From positions 1 to 53,212 of the forward strand of contig JAKONK010000013.1 in assembly GCA_022701985.1 (NCBI GenBank): DNA of 53,212 nucleotides. The letters run 5' to 3'. The number at the start of each line of letters is the position of its first letter. The stretch's first letter is position 1. This document shows, piece by piece, positions 1-7,594 of this stretch. Source of the stretch: Actinomycetales bacterium. GTDB lineage: Bacteria; Actinomycetota; Actinomycetes; Actinomycetales; Quadrisphaeraceae. The translations under genes were made by a program, and so were the position numbers. The notes beneath the pieces are model-generated. The model had not been told where the DNA came from. It ran no database searches and worked only from the letters and a program-made list of their open reading frames with translations.

Positions 1-18
1 CCCGACTTCCTGAAGTAG
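1..18 (+). CDS. ftsZ: FtsZ C-terminal end (partial)
   Basis: The first five codons read PDFLK followed by TAG. This matches the conserved C-terminal tail of actinobacterial FtsZ (typically ending in VPDFLK), the tip that binds SepF and other division proteins. The gene order downstream (pgeF, yggS, sepF, yggT, divIVA) is that expected after ftsZ. Only 18 bases lie in the window, so the call rests on the tail motif plus synteny. Confidence 0.8.
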   Translation, partial: PDFLK

Positions 19-25
19 TCCCACC

Positions 26-62
26 CGAGGGCCCTCCGGCGCAGGTCGCCGGAGGGCCCTCG
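26..62 (+). terminator. Strong hairpin after ftsZ
   Basis: A perfect 16-bp inverted repeat (26-41 with 47-62) encloses a 5-base loop eight bases after the ftsZ stop. No T-run follows, which is usual for terminators in high-GC actinobacteria. It probably ends or attenuates ftsZ transcription before pgeF. Confidence 0.7.
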
Positions 63-96
63 TCGGCTCCGGCGGCGGTCGGGCAGGCTCGTCCCC

Positions 97-798
97 GTGA
101 CGAGCCCGCCCGACCGTCTCGCGTCCACCTCCTCCCGCCCCACCCGCGCCGGCGCGAGGTGGCGGCGCGACCTGCCCTCCGGCGTCCGCTGGGCCCTGAG
201 CACCGCGGCCGACCCCGGCGCCGCGGTGGGCGCGGGGGCTGGCAGCGCCCTCGCCGCCCGGCAGGTCCACGGCGCGAGGGCGGTCATGGTCCGCGGCCCC
301 TGGGGAGGAGACCCGCCGGAGGCCGACGCGCTGGTCACGGACCGGCCCGGCGTCGTGCTCGCCGTGCGCGTGGCCGACTGCGTGCCCGTCCTCCTGGCCG
401 ACCCGGCCGCGGGGGTGGTGGGCGTCGCCCACGCGGGTCGCCGCGGGATGGACGCCGGCGTGGTCCCCGCCGCCGTCGCCCTGATGGCCGAGGCCGGCGC
501 GGAGCCCGCCCGCACCCTGGCGGTGCTCGGCCCGTCGGTGTGCGGCCGCTGCTACGAGGTCCCCGCCGCGATGCGCGACGACGTCGCCTCGCGCCACCCG
601 GTCACGGCCACCCGGACCTGGCGCGCGACGCCGGGGCTCGACGTGGCCGCCGGGGTGCTGGAGCAGCTGGCCGCGCTCGGCGTCGCCGCCGAGCAGGTGC
701 CCGGGTGCACCGCCGAGGACGAGGCGCTGGGCTCCGTGCGCCGCTCGGGCCCCGACGCGCCGCGCTGGCACGGCCTCGCCTGGAGGGAGCTCTCGTGA
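97..798 (+). CDS. pgeF: Peptidoglycan editing factor PgeF (YfiH/YlmD, DUF152)
   Basis: This 233-residue protein belongs to the laccase-like YfiH family, now known as PgeF, which removes mis-incorporated amino acids from peptidoglycan precursors and also shows purine-nucleoside activity. The three zinc ligands of the family are visible: His in RQVHG, Cys in VADCVPV and His in VAHAGRRG. The last motif has Arg where most family members have Trp (AHAGWRG). The block VLGPSVCGRCYEVP is also typical. The GTG at 97 gives a slightly extended, charged N-terminus, so a downstream start is possible. The stop overlaps the yggS start by four bases (GTGA), which implies translational coupling. Confidence 0.9.
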   Translation: MTSPPDRLASTSSRPTRAGARWRRDLPSGVRWALSTAADPGAAVGAGAGSALAARQVHGARAVMVRGPWGGDPPEADALVTDRPGVVLAVRVADCVPVLLADPAAGVVGVAHAGRRGMDAGVVPAAVALMAEAGAEPARTLAVLGPSVCGRCYEVPAAMRDDVASRHPVTATRTWRATPGLDVAAGVLEQLAALGVAAEQVPGCTAEDEALGSVRRSGPDAPRWHGLAWRELS

Positions 799-1529
799 GC
801 GGCGGGCGGGCGCAGGAGCTGGCGACCTCGCTGGGGGAGGTGCGGCAGCGGGTGGCCGAGGCGGAGCGCGCGGCGGGGCGGCCCCCCGGCGACGTCGTGC
901 TCGTGGTGGTCACCAAGACGTTCCCCGCCTCCGACGTGCGGCTGCTCGCCGCGGGCGGCGCGGTGGACGTGGGGGAGAGCCGGGAGCCCGAGGCCGGCCG
1001 CAAGGCGGTGGAGTGCGCCGACCTGGGGCTGCGGTGGCACCAGGTGGGGCAGGTGCAGACCAGGAAGGCCGCCGCGGTGGCGGCGTGGGCCGACGTCGTC
1101 CACTCCGTCGACAGGGCCCGCCTCGTCGGCGCGCTCGAGCGCGGGCACCGGCGGGCGCTCGACGAGGGCGCCCGGCCGGAGGGGCACGTGCTCGAGGTGC
1201 TGCTGCAGGTCGACCTCGCCGAGGACCCGGCCGGTGACGGGGAGCGCGGTGGCGCCTCCCCGCGGGAGCTGGCGGAGCTGGCCGACGCCGTCGAGGCCGC
1301 CGAGGGGCTCCGCCTGGGGGGTCTGATGGCGGTGGCCCCGCTGGGCGTCGACCCTCGCGAGCCGTTCGCGCGGCTCGCGCAGCTGTCGGCGCGGCTGCGC
1401 CGGGACCACCCCGGGGCCGCGGCGGTCTCGGCGGGCATGAGCGGCGACCTGGAGGCCGCGGTGGCCGCGGGCGCGACACACGTGCGCGTCGGTCGCGCCG
1501 TGCTGGGCGCGAGGCCGCCCATCGTGTAA
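795..1529 (+). CDS. yggS: PLP homeostasis protein YggS/YlmE (PLPBP)
   Basis: This 244-residue single-domain TIM-barrel protein binds pyridoxal phosphate and helps vitamin B6 and amino-acid homeostasis. It has no known catalytic reaction. The PLP-binding lysine lies in VVVTKTFPASDV. Family blocks DVGESREPEA, WHQVGQVQTRK, GLMAVAP and SAGMSGDLEAAVAAG are present, the last being the phosphate-binding segment. Gln-Val-Gln in the QVGQVQ block replaces the His-Leu-Gln of E. coli YggS. The start is the GTG that overlaps the pgeF stop. The 105 bases after the stop presumably carry the sepF promoter. Confidence 0.92.
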   Translation: MSGGRAQELATSLGEVRQRVAEAERAAGRPPGDVVLVVVTKTFPASDVRLLAAGGAVDVGESREPEAGRKAVECADLGLRWHQVGQVQTRKAAAVAAWADVVHSVDRARLVGALERGHRRALDEGARPEGHVLEVLLQVDLAEDPAGDGERGGASPRELAELADAVEAAEGLRLGGLMAVAPLGVDPREPFARLAQLSARLRRDHPGAAAVSAGMSGDLEAAVAAGATHVRVGRAVLGARPPIV

Positions 1530-1634
1530 CTTCTGTGACTAGCGAGACGAATGTGAACCTCTGAGCCAGGCGGGTCGCACGGGTCTCAAGGGTCGCGGGA
1601 GTCACCGGGGTTCGCAGAGCGGGAGGAGACGGTC

Positions 1635-2117
1635 ATGGCTGGAGCGCTGCACAAGTCGATGGTGTGGATGGGACTGCGGGAGGACGACCCCCGCTACGCG
1701 GAGTCCCGGGAGCTCGAGGCGTGGGAGGAGAACGACGTGGACGACGCCGCCGAGGACGACTCCGACTACCGCGCCGAGGTGACCCCCATCACCCGCGACC
1801 GGCCCGCCACCCGCTTCGCCGCCGCGCCGTCGCCGGCCGCGGACCTGCGCCGCATCACCACGATCCACCCCCGCACCTACAACGAGGCCAAGGCCATCGG
1901 CGAGTGCTTCCGCGGTGGTGTCCCGGTGATCATGAACCTCACCGACATGACCGACGCCGACGCCAAGCGCCTCGTCGACTTCTCCGCCGGGCTGGTCTTC
2001 GGGCTGCACGGCAACATCGAGCGCGTGACCAACAAGGTCTTCCTGCTCTCCCCGGCCCACGTCGAGGTCACGGGAGAGCCGGTCGCCCCGGTCAAGGCGG
2101 TCTTCAACCAGTCCTGA
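1635..2117 (+). CDS. sepF: Cell division protein SepF
   Basis: This 160-residue SepF is the membrane anchor and bundler of FtsZ in actinobacteria, which lack FtsA. The N-terminal [17 protein letters not shown] is the amphipathic membrane-targeting helix. An acidic linker follows at about residues 30-60. The C-terminal DUF552 domain contains [25 protein letters not shown] and [10 protein letters not shown], and the protein ends in the usual FNQS. A strong ribosome-binding site (GGGAGGAG, about 1622-1629) sits before the ATG. Length and ends are normal, and the gene is in its canonical place after yggS. Confidence 0.96.
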   Translation: MAGALHKSMVWMGLREDDPRYAESRELEAWEENDVDDAAEDDSDYRAEVTPITRDRPATRFAAAPSPAADLRRITTIHPRTYNEAKAIGECFRGGVPVIMNLTDMTDADAKRLVDFSAGLVFGLHGNIERVTNKVFLLSPAHVEVTGEPVAPVKAVFNQS

Positions 2118-2168
2118 GCCGGCCTCCCGCCGCTCGGGTGGCGTGCGGCCTCCCCAACCGCCCGTCAC

Positions 2169-2198
2169 GAGGGGGCACCGCTGCCGCGGTGCCCCCTC
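2169..2198 (+). terminator. Hairpin terminator after sepF
   Basis: A perfect 13-bp inverted repeat (2169-2181 with 2186-2198) with a 4-base TGCC loop lies 51 bases after the sepF stop. It probably separates the pgeF-yggS-sepF unit from yggT. Confidence 0.75.
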
Positions 2199-2255
2199 CG
2201 CGCGTCTCGTGCACAGGTGGCCCGCGCGGCCGCCGGACTCAGGGATGATGGAGCG

Positions 2256-2558
2256 GTGAGCCTGGTCTTCTCCCTGCTGTACTTCGTGGTGCTGCTCTTC
2301 TTCATCCTGCTCATCGGCAGGCTGGTGCTCGAGTGGGTGCAGGTGTTCGCGAGGGACTGGCGCCCCCGCGGCGCGGCGCTCGTCATCGCCGAGGTGGTCT
2401 ACACCGTGACCGACCCGCCGCTGCGCGGGCTGCGGCGCGTCATCCGACCCATCCGGATCGGGAGCATCCAGCTCGACCTGGCCTTCCTGATCCTGGCCCT
2501 GGGCTGCTCGGTGCTGATGGGCGTGCTGTCGCGCGCCGCGGCGGCCTCAGCGGTCTGA
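2256..2558 (+). CDS. yggT: YggT family membrane protein
   Basis: This protein of about 100 residues has two hydrophobic helices, one at each end, separated by the conserved ARDWRP...YTVTDPPLRGLRRVIRP segment of the YggT/YlmG family. The family is linked to membrane and division-site organisation, but its biochemistry is unsettled. The GTG at 2256 was chosen because the protein then starts directly with the first helix (VSLVFSLLYFVVLL), as in other actinobacterial YggT. An in-frame start at 2217 would add an unlikely tail inside the post-sepF leader. There is no clear ribosome-binding site, so the mRNA may be leaderless. Confidence 0.88.
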   Translation: MSLVFSLLYFVVLLFFILLIGRLVLEWVQVFARDWRPRGAALVIAEVVYTVTDPPLRGLRRVIRPIRIGSIQLDLAFLILALGCSVLMGVLSRAAAASAV

Positions 2559-2626
2559 CCGGCTCCCACCCCGGGGCGGGACACACCGCCCTCCCGCTCC
2601 TGCCCGCATCCGCGGCGGAGGTCGGC

Positions 2627-2632
2627 TACCGT
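2627..2632 (+). promoter_or_regulatory. Possible -10 box for divIVA
   Basis: TACCGT inside GGCTACCGTGG fits the actinobacterial -10 pattern TANNNT and lies 62 bases before the divIVA start in a GC-rich gap. No convincing -35 box is visible. This is pattern recognition only. Confidence 0.3.
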
Positions 2633-2694
2633 GGCCCGCGATCGTTCGCGTGCCCGGTGCGCTCCACCGCGGTGACTCTCGAAGAGGTGACCAC

Positions 2695-3351
2695 ATGGCG
2701 CTGACGCCCGAGGACGTTGTCAACAAGAGGTTCCAGCCGACCAAGTTCCGCGAGGGCTACGACCAGGACGAGGTCGACGACTTCCTCGACGAGGTCGTCG
2801 GCGAGCTGCGCCGCCTGACGGCGGAGAACGAGCAGCTGCAGCAGAGCCTGTCGACCTGCGAGCGGCGCGTCTCCGAGCTGAGCCGCAGCGGTGCGGCCCA
2901 GGCCCCCGCGCCGGCACCCGCCCCGGTCCCCGTGCAGCAGCCGGCCCCCGCCGCGCTCACCGGGCCCCTCGGCGGCCAGCCGCTGGAGTCCGCCACCGGC
3001 ATGCTCGCCCTGGCGCAGAAGCTCCACGACGACTTCGTCCGCAGCGGCGAGGAGCAGCGCGACCAGATCCTCGGCGAGGCCAAGGAGCGCGCCTCCCGCC
3101 TGGTGCGCGAGGCCGAGGACAAGCACCGCCAGACCCTGGGCAGCCTCGAGCAGGAGCGCTCGCTGCTCGAGCGCAAGATCGACGAGCTGCGCATCTTCGA
3201 GCGCGACTACCGCAACCGCATGAAGTCGTACCTCGAGTCGCAGCTGCGCGACCTCGAGACCCGCAGCAGCGGTGGCGCCGGTTCGGCCAACGGCCGCCCG
3301 ACCACCCCGGCGCAGGACGTCGGGTACGCCTTCGGCGGCGGTGCTAGCTGA
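2695..3351 (+). CDS. divIVA: DivIVA / Wag31 polar growth protein
   Basis: This 218-residue DivIVA (Wag31, antigen 84) marks the cell poles and recruits the cell-wall synthesis machinery for tip growth. The N-terminal membrane-binding domain is nearly canonical: MALTPEDVVNKRF, then TKFREGYDQDEVDDFLDEV. A first coiled coil follows, then an Ala/Pro-rich linker of about 30 residues (about 69-95), then a long second coiled coil (about 105-190) and a short Gly-rich tail. The ATG at 2695 has a good Shine-Dalgarno (AAGAGGTGA) and gives the conserved N-terminus. An upstream GTG at 2650 would add 15 unlikely residues. Confidence 0.95.
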   Translation: MALTPEDVVNKRFQPTKFREGYDQDEVDDFLDEVVGELRRLTAENEQLQQSLSTCERRVSELSRSGAAQAPAPAPAPVPVQQPAPAALTGPLGGQPLESATGMLALAQKLHDDFVRSGEEQRDQILGEAKERASRLVREAEDKHRQTLGSLEQERSLLERKIDELRIFERDYRNRMKSYLESQLRDLETRSSGGAGSANGRPTTPAQDVGYAFGGGAS

Positions 3352-3464
3352 GCGAGCCCGCGGCCTCGCCGGCGGAGCGCTCCGGCGCCAGCGCCGAGCA
3401 GGGCCCGTCCGACCCCGCGTCCGAGCACCTCGCCCCTGACGAGGAGCTCGGCCACGCGCGAGCG

Positions 3465-3977
3465 GTGAAGGCGCGCCGCCTGCGCCGGTTCCTGGCGGTG
3501 GTGGCCCTCCTGGGCCTCGCCGCCGACCAGGTCACCAAGGTCCTCGCGGTCGCGCTCCTGACCCCCGGCGAGCCGGTGCCGGTGGTGGGTGAGGTGCTGC
3601 AGCTAGTGCTGCTGCGCAACCCCGGCGCGGCCTTCTCCTTCGCCACGGGCGCCACCTGGGTGTTCACGGTCATCGCCGTGGTCGTCGTCATCGCGGTGCT
3701 CCGCGTCTCGCGCAAGCTCGGCAGCCGGGCCTGGGCGCTGGCACTCGGGCTGCTGCTGGCGGGCGCCACGGGCAACCTCGTCGACCGCCTGGTGCGCGCC
3801 CCCGGGTTCGCCCGCGGGCACGTCGTCGACTTCCTCGCGCTGCCGAACTGGCCGGTCTTCAACGTCGCCGACTCGATGATCTGCACCGCGGCGGCGCTCA
3901 TCGTGCTGCTCGCGCTGCGCGGCACGGAGATCGACGGCCGCAGGGCCAGCGGACGCCGCGGAGCACCCCGGGCGTGA
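3465..3977 (+). CDS. lspA: Lipoprotein signal peptidase LspA (signal peptidase II)
   Basis: LspA cleaves signal peptides from diacylglyceryl-modified prolipoproteins in the membrane. This one has 170 residues with four predicted membrane helices. The catalytic aspartate motifs are present: GNLVDRLVR and, near the end, VFNVADSM. The GTG at 3465 is the first conventional start and begins with KARRLRRFLAVV before helix 1. However, the frame is open back to a CTG at 3348 that overlaps the divIVA stop (CTGA), giving an extra Ala/Glu/Pro-rich cytoplasmic tail of 39 residues. No good ribosome-binding site sits close to 3465, so the true start is uncertain. Confidence 0.93.
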   Translation: MKARRLRRFLAVVALLGLAADQVTKVLAVALLTPGEPVPVVGEVLQLVLLRNPGAAFSFATGATWVFTVIAVVVVIAVLRVSRKLGSRAWALALGLLLAGATGNLVDRLVRAPGFARGHVVDFLALPNWPVFNVADSMICTAAALIVLLALRGTEIDGRRASGRRGAPRA

Positions 3978-4052
3978 GGCCGTCCCGCGGCCCCGCCGTC
4001 GGCGGAGGGCGCACCACCTGGCCGGAGCACCCCGCCGCATGCACGACCATGG

Positions 4053-4988
4053 GTGACCGTGGCTGAGACCAGGTCCCTCCCCGTTCCCGACGGGCTCGAC
4101 GGCGAGCGCCTCGACGCGGGCCTGTCCCGGCTGCTCGGGCTCTCCCGCTCCCGCGTCGCCGAGGTGGCGGCCGACGGTGGGATCGCCCTGGACGGCGTCG
4201 CCGTCGGCAAGTCCGACCGGCTGCGCGCCGGGGCCTGGCTCGAGGTCACGCTGCCCGACCCGCCGGCCGCCCCCCAGGTGGTGGCCGAGCCCGTCGAGGG
4301 CCTCGCGGTCGTGCACGACGACGACGACCTCGTCGTCGTCGACAAGCCCGTCGGCGTCGCCGCGCACCCCTCCCCGGGGTGGACCGGGCCCACGGTCATC
4401 GGCGGGCTGGCGGGCGCCGGCTACCGGATCTCGACGTCGGGCGCCGCGGAGCGCCAGGGCGTGGTGCACCGCCTCGACGTCGGCACCTCGGGGCTGATGG
4501 TGGTCGCCAAGAGCGAGCACGCCTACTCGGTGCTGAAGGACGCGTTCCGGGAGCGGACCGTCGAGAAGACGTACCACGCGCTGGTCCAGGGCCACCCCGA
4601 CCCGAGCGGCGGCACCGTCGACGCCCCCATCGGCCGCCACCCCTCCTCGGACTGGAAGTGGGCGGTCACCTCGGCGGGCAAGCCGAGCGTGACCCACTAC
4701 GAGACCCTCGAGGCGTTCCGGGCGGCGTCGCTGCTCGAGGTGCACCTCGAGACGGGGCGCACCCACCAGATCCGGGTGCACATGAGCGCCCTGCGCCACC
4801 CCTGCGTCGGTGACCTCACCTACGGCGCCGACCCTGCCCTCGCCAAGCGCCTCGGGCTGACCCGGCAGTGGCTGCACGCCGTCGGGCTGGCGTTCCACCA
4901 CCCGGCCACGGGGGAGTGGACCTCCTTCACGAGCACCTACCCCGCTGACCTCCAGGGCGCCCTCGACCAGCTGGCCGAGCCCGTCTGA
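4053..4988 (+). CDS. rluD: RluA/RluD-family 23S rRNA pseudouridine synthase
   Basis: This 311-residue enzyme has an N-terminal S4 RNA-binding domain (about residues 15-75, including [20 protein letters not shown]). It is followed by the RluA-type pseudouridine synthase domain, with the catalytic aspartate in [15 protein letters not shown]. The [12 protein letters not shown] block near the C-terminus is also diagnostic. It isomerises uridines in large-subunit rRNA. Which positions it modifies (RluD-like helix 69 or other) cannot be read from sequence, but the location after lspA is the standard actinobacterial one. Two in-frame GTG starts, 4053 and 4059, are equally possible. Confidence 0.92.
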   Translation: MTVAETRSLPVPDGLDGERLDAGLSRLLGLSRSRVAEVAADGGIALDGVAVGKSDRLRAGAWLEVTLPDPPAAPQVVAEPVEGLAVVHDDDDLVVVDKPVGVAAHPSPGWTGPTVIGGLAGAGYRISTSGAAERQGVVHRLDVGTSGLMVVAKSEHAYSVLKDAFRERTVEKTYHALVQGHPDPSGGTVDAPIGRHPSSDWKWAVTSAGKPSVTHYETLEAFRAASLLEVHLETGRTHQIRVHMSALRHPCVGDLTYGADPALAKRLGLTRQWLHAVGLAFHHPATGEWTSFTSTYPADLQGALDQLAEPV

Positions 4989-5000
4989 CGCCCCCCTCTC

Positions 5001-5064
5001 CGCAACCGGGTGTCTGGTTGCGGTTCGGGGCCACCCCGGAACCGCAACCAGACACCCGGCTGCG
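5001..5064. terminator. Long palindrome between convergent rluD and VOC genes
   Basis: Arms of about 30 bases, roughly 5001-5030 and 5034-5064, pair almost perfectly with one internal mismatch and one bulge. The core of each arm is CCGGGTGTCTGGTTGCGGTT or its complement. It fills the whole gap between two convergent genes, so it most likely acts as a bidirectional terminator. Confidence 0.75.
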
Positions 5065-5066
5065 GG

Positions 5067-5546
5067 TCAGGGCTCCAGGGGTGCCGACAGCTCCAGGTTG
5101 ATTCCGTCGGGATCCTGCACCGAGAGGATCGTGACGCGGAAGTCCGGCAGGTCCACCACCTCGCCGTGCTCGACGCCGTCCGCGGCGAGCCGCTCGGCCG
5201 CCGCCTCCAGCTCGGCGCGGGAGCCGACGGAGAGGGCCAGGTGGTCCAGTCCCACGCGGTCGGGGTCGAACCTGTCGCCGGCCGGCGCCACCGGCCTCAG
5301 GCCCAGCACCTGACGGCCGACCGTGAAGCTGCAGCCGCCGTAGACGCGGTGGGGGTCGTCCCGCACCGCGGGGTCTCCCCACAGGTGGGAGAAGTCCGTG
5401 CGGAGGGCGTCGGCTCCGAGGAGCCGGCTGTAGAAGGCCTTGGACCGGTGGACGTCGGTGACGGTCAGGCGCACGTGGCCGATGCCCGACGGGCGGGCCA
5501 CCGCGCCGGCGCCCGCGCCAGCTGCTCCGGGGTCGGTCTCGCTCAC
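5067..5546 (-). CDS. VOC superfamily (glyoxalase/bleomycin resistance-like) protein
   Basis: This 159-residue protein has the vicinal-oxygen-chelate fold: two beta-alpha-beta-beta-beta modules, with HVRLTVTDVHRSKAFYSRLL at the start and DPDGINLEL at the end. The metal ligand positions are partly visible (His in IGHVRLT, His in GLDHLAL, Glu in NLEL). No specific substrate can be assigned. It is clearly related to the VOC protein at 28978-29400, sharing LGLRPVAP, DRVGLDHL and GVEHG blocks. The GTG at 5546 was chosen because sequence further upstream is low-complexity intergenic. It is divergent from the ABC exporter. Confidence 0.8.
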   Translation of the reverse strand: MSETDPGAAGAGAGAVARPSGIGHVRLTVTDVHRSKAFYSRLLGADALRTDFSHLWGDPAVRDDPHRVYGGCSFTVGRQVLGLRPVAPAGDRFDPDRVGLDHLALSVGSRAELEAAAERLAADGVEHGEVVDLPDFRVTILSVQDPDGINLELSAPLEP

Positions 5547-5710
5547 ACGAGCAGGGTGCCCGACGCCCGGGCCCGGCGCGAGGTGCTCGGGAAGTCCATG
5601 ATCACCGGGGGTGGGTGGGGAAGGTGTGACATTCCGGACACCCGGGAGGAGGATGGTCGGGTGCTCGTTGCTCTGACACACCGCTCCGGGCGGGGGACGG
5701 CGCAGGCTCG

Positions 5711-7594
5711 GTGAGCCCGCGCTCCCACGCCGACCGCACCGCCGACCGCACCGCCGACCGCTCCCGACCACCCACCTCCGCCCGCCCCGCGTCGACCGCC
5801 CGCAGCCTCCTGCGCCTGGTCGACTGGGCCCGCCCCGCGCTGCCGCGGATGGCCATGGGCACGCTGGTGGCGCTGCTCGCGAGCCTCATCGCCCTGGCCG
5901 TGCCGCAGGTGCTGCGCGAGCTGGTCAACGGCCCGCTGCTGACCTCGGGCTCCCGCACGGCCGTCGTCGAGGCGGCGGCCCTGGTGCTGGCCCTCGGCGT
6001 CGTGGAGGCGGTGCTCATCTGGAGCCGCCGCGTCTTCGTGGCCACTCCCGGGACCACGGTCGAGGCGACCATGCGGCTCGACCTCTTCCGCCACCTGCTC
6101 GACCTGCCGCTCAGCTTCCACGACCGCTGGTCCACCGGGCAGCTGCTGCAGCGCGCCATGTCCGACCTGTCCACCGTGCGCCGCTGGCTGATCTTCGGCC
6201 TGCTGATGCTGGTCGTCTCCGCCACCACGGTGGTGGTGGGCGTCGGCCTGATGCTGTGGACCGCGTGGCCGCTGGGGCTGGTCTACCTCGTGGGCGCGGT
6301 GCCCGTGATGGTGCTGGGCTTCCGCTTCGGCGAGGACTACCGCGTCGTGGCGCGCCGCGCCCGCGACCAGGCCGGTGACCTGGCGGGCCGCGTCGAGGAG
6401 TCGGTCCACGGCATCCGCGTGCTGAAGGCCTTCGGGCGCGGGGCCGACGCCCTGGACGACTTCACCCGCGAGGCCGAGGCGCTGCGCACCACCGAGGTGG
6501 CCAAGGCGCGGACCCTGTCGCGCGTGGTGCTGGCGCTCAGCGCCGTCCCCGAGACCGCCGCCGCCGTCAGCCTGGTGCTCGGTGTGTGGCTGGCCTCGCA
6601 GGGCCTGGTGTCCGTCGGCGCGCTCGTCGCGTTCTTCGCCACAGCGGCCGTGGTCAACGGGCCGGTCGAGCGCATCGGCCAGCTGCTCGCGATGACCCTC
6701 GACGCCCGCACCGCCACCGACCGCTACCTGGACGTGCTCGAGACCGTCTCCGCGGTGCAGGACCCGGCCCGCCCCGTCGAGCCCGCCGTCCCCGGACCGC
6801 GCGGCTCGCGGGTGGAGCTGCGCGGGGTCGGGTTCGCCCACGACGGCGGTGAGCCGGTGCTCGACGGCGTCGACCTGGTGCTGGAGCCGGGCCGCACCAC
6901 GGCCCTGGTGGGTCTGACGGGCAGCGGCAAGACCACGCTCGCCCAGCTCGTGCCGCGCCTGGTCGACCCGACGCGGGGGCAGGTGCTCCTCGACGGCGTC
7001 GACGTGCGCGACCTGCGCCGCGAGGACGTGCGCGCCGCCGTCGCCGTCGCCTTCGAGGACCCGGTGCTGTTCTCGGAGTCGGTGGCGGAGAACGTGCTGC
7101 TCGGTCTGCCGGAGGCGCCGCACGGGCCCGACGACGACGAGCGGCGCCGCCTGCTCGCGGAGGCGCTGGAGGTGGCGAGCGCCGACTTCGTCGCCGACCT
7201 GCCCGACGGCGCGGCCACGCGCGTGGGGGAGGAGGGGCTGAGCCTGTCCGGTGGCCAGCGCCAGCGCCTGGCCCTGGCCCGCGCGGTGGCCGCTCACCCC
7301 CGCGTGCTGGTGCTCGACGACCCGCTCTCCGCGCTCGACGTGACCACCGAGGCGGTGGTGACCGGCCGGCTCCGCGAGGTGCTGGAGGGCACCACGACGC
7401 TGGTGGTCGCGCACCGGACGTCGACGGTCGCCCTCGCCGACCGCGTCGCCGTCCTGGAGGAGGGGCGCATCACCGGCGTCGGCACCCACGACGAGCTGCT
7501 GCGGGAGCACCCGCACTACCGGTACGTGCTCACCGCGCTGGCGGCCCGCGAGGACGACGCGGACGAGGACGACGACGAGGAGGCCGTCGCATGA
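5711..7594 (+). CDS. ABC exporter subunit with degenerate ATP site (half-transporter 1)
   Basis: This 627-residue half-transporter has a six-helix type IV exporter membrane domain (about residues 35-330) and an ATPase domain (about 355-600). Walker A (GLTGSGKTT), signature LSGGQ and the H-loop (VVAHRTS) are intact. However, Walker B reads VLVLDDPLSALD, with Asp where the catalytic Glu should be, and the Q-loop Gln is replaced by Glu (VAFEDPVLF). This is the pattern of the degenerate partner in heterodimeric exporters such as TM287/288 or BmrCD. A 12-base tandem repeat at 5729-5764 encodes ADRT repeats in the N-terminal tail. It overlaps the next gene by ATGA. The substrate is unknown, but a lipid or drug is likely. 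Confidence 0.9.
   Translation: MSPRSHADRTADRTADRSRPPTSARPASTARSLLRLVDWARPALPRMAMGTLVALLASLIALAVPQVLRELVNGPLLTSGSRTAVVEAAALVLALGVVEAVLIWSRRVFVATPGTTVEATMRLDLFRHLLDLPLSFHDRWSTGQLLQRAMSDLSTVRRWLIFGLLMLVVSATTVVVGVGLMLWTAWPLGLVYLVGAVPVMVLGFRFGEDYRVVARRARDQAGDLAGRVEESVHGIRVLKAFGRGADALDDFTREAEALRTTEVAKARTLSRVVLALSAVPETAAAVSLVLGVWLASQGLVSVGALVAFFATAAVVNGPVERIGQLLAMTLDARTATDRYLDVLETVSAVQDPARPVEPAVPGPRGSRVELRGVGFAHDGGEPVLDGVDLVLEPGRTTALVGLTGSGKTTLAQLVPRLVDPTRGQVLLDGVDVRDLRREDVRAAVAVAFEDPVLFSESVAENVLLGLPEAPHGPDDDERRRLLAEALEVASADFVADLPDGAATRVGEEGLSLSGGQRQRLALARAVAAHPRVLVLDDPLSALDVTTEAVVTGRLREVLEGTTTLVVAHRTSTVALADRVAVLEEGRITGVGTHDELLREHPHYRYVLTALAAREDDADEDDDEEAVA

Noticed and set aside
602-1522. Long minus-strand frames opposite pgeF and yggS
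   Set aside because: They are shadows of the real genes. The sequences are Arg/Pro/Ala-rich without family motifs, as expected for antisense frames in very GC-rich DNA.
1526-1539. GTAAC-N4-GTGAC near the sepF promoter, resembling the MtrA direct repeat
   Set aside because: The first half overlaps the yggS stop codon, the motif is short and loose, and no MtrA gene or second site is in the window to support it.
5624-5684. Imperfect inverted pair GGTGTGACA / TGACACACC in the VOC-ABC exporter gap
   Set aside because: One mismatch in nine and about 40 bases apart, so too weak to call an operator without a second copy.
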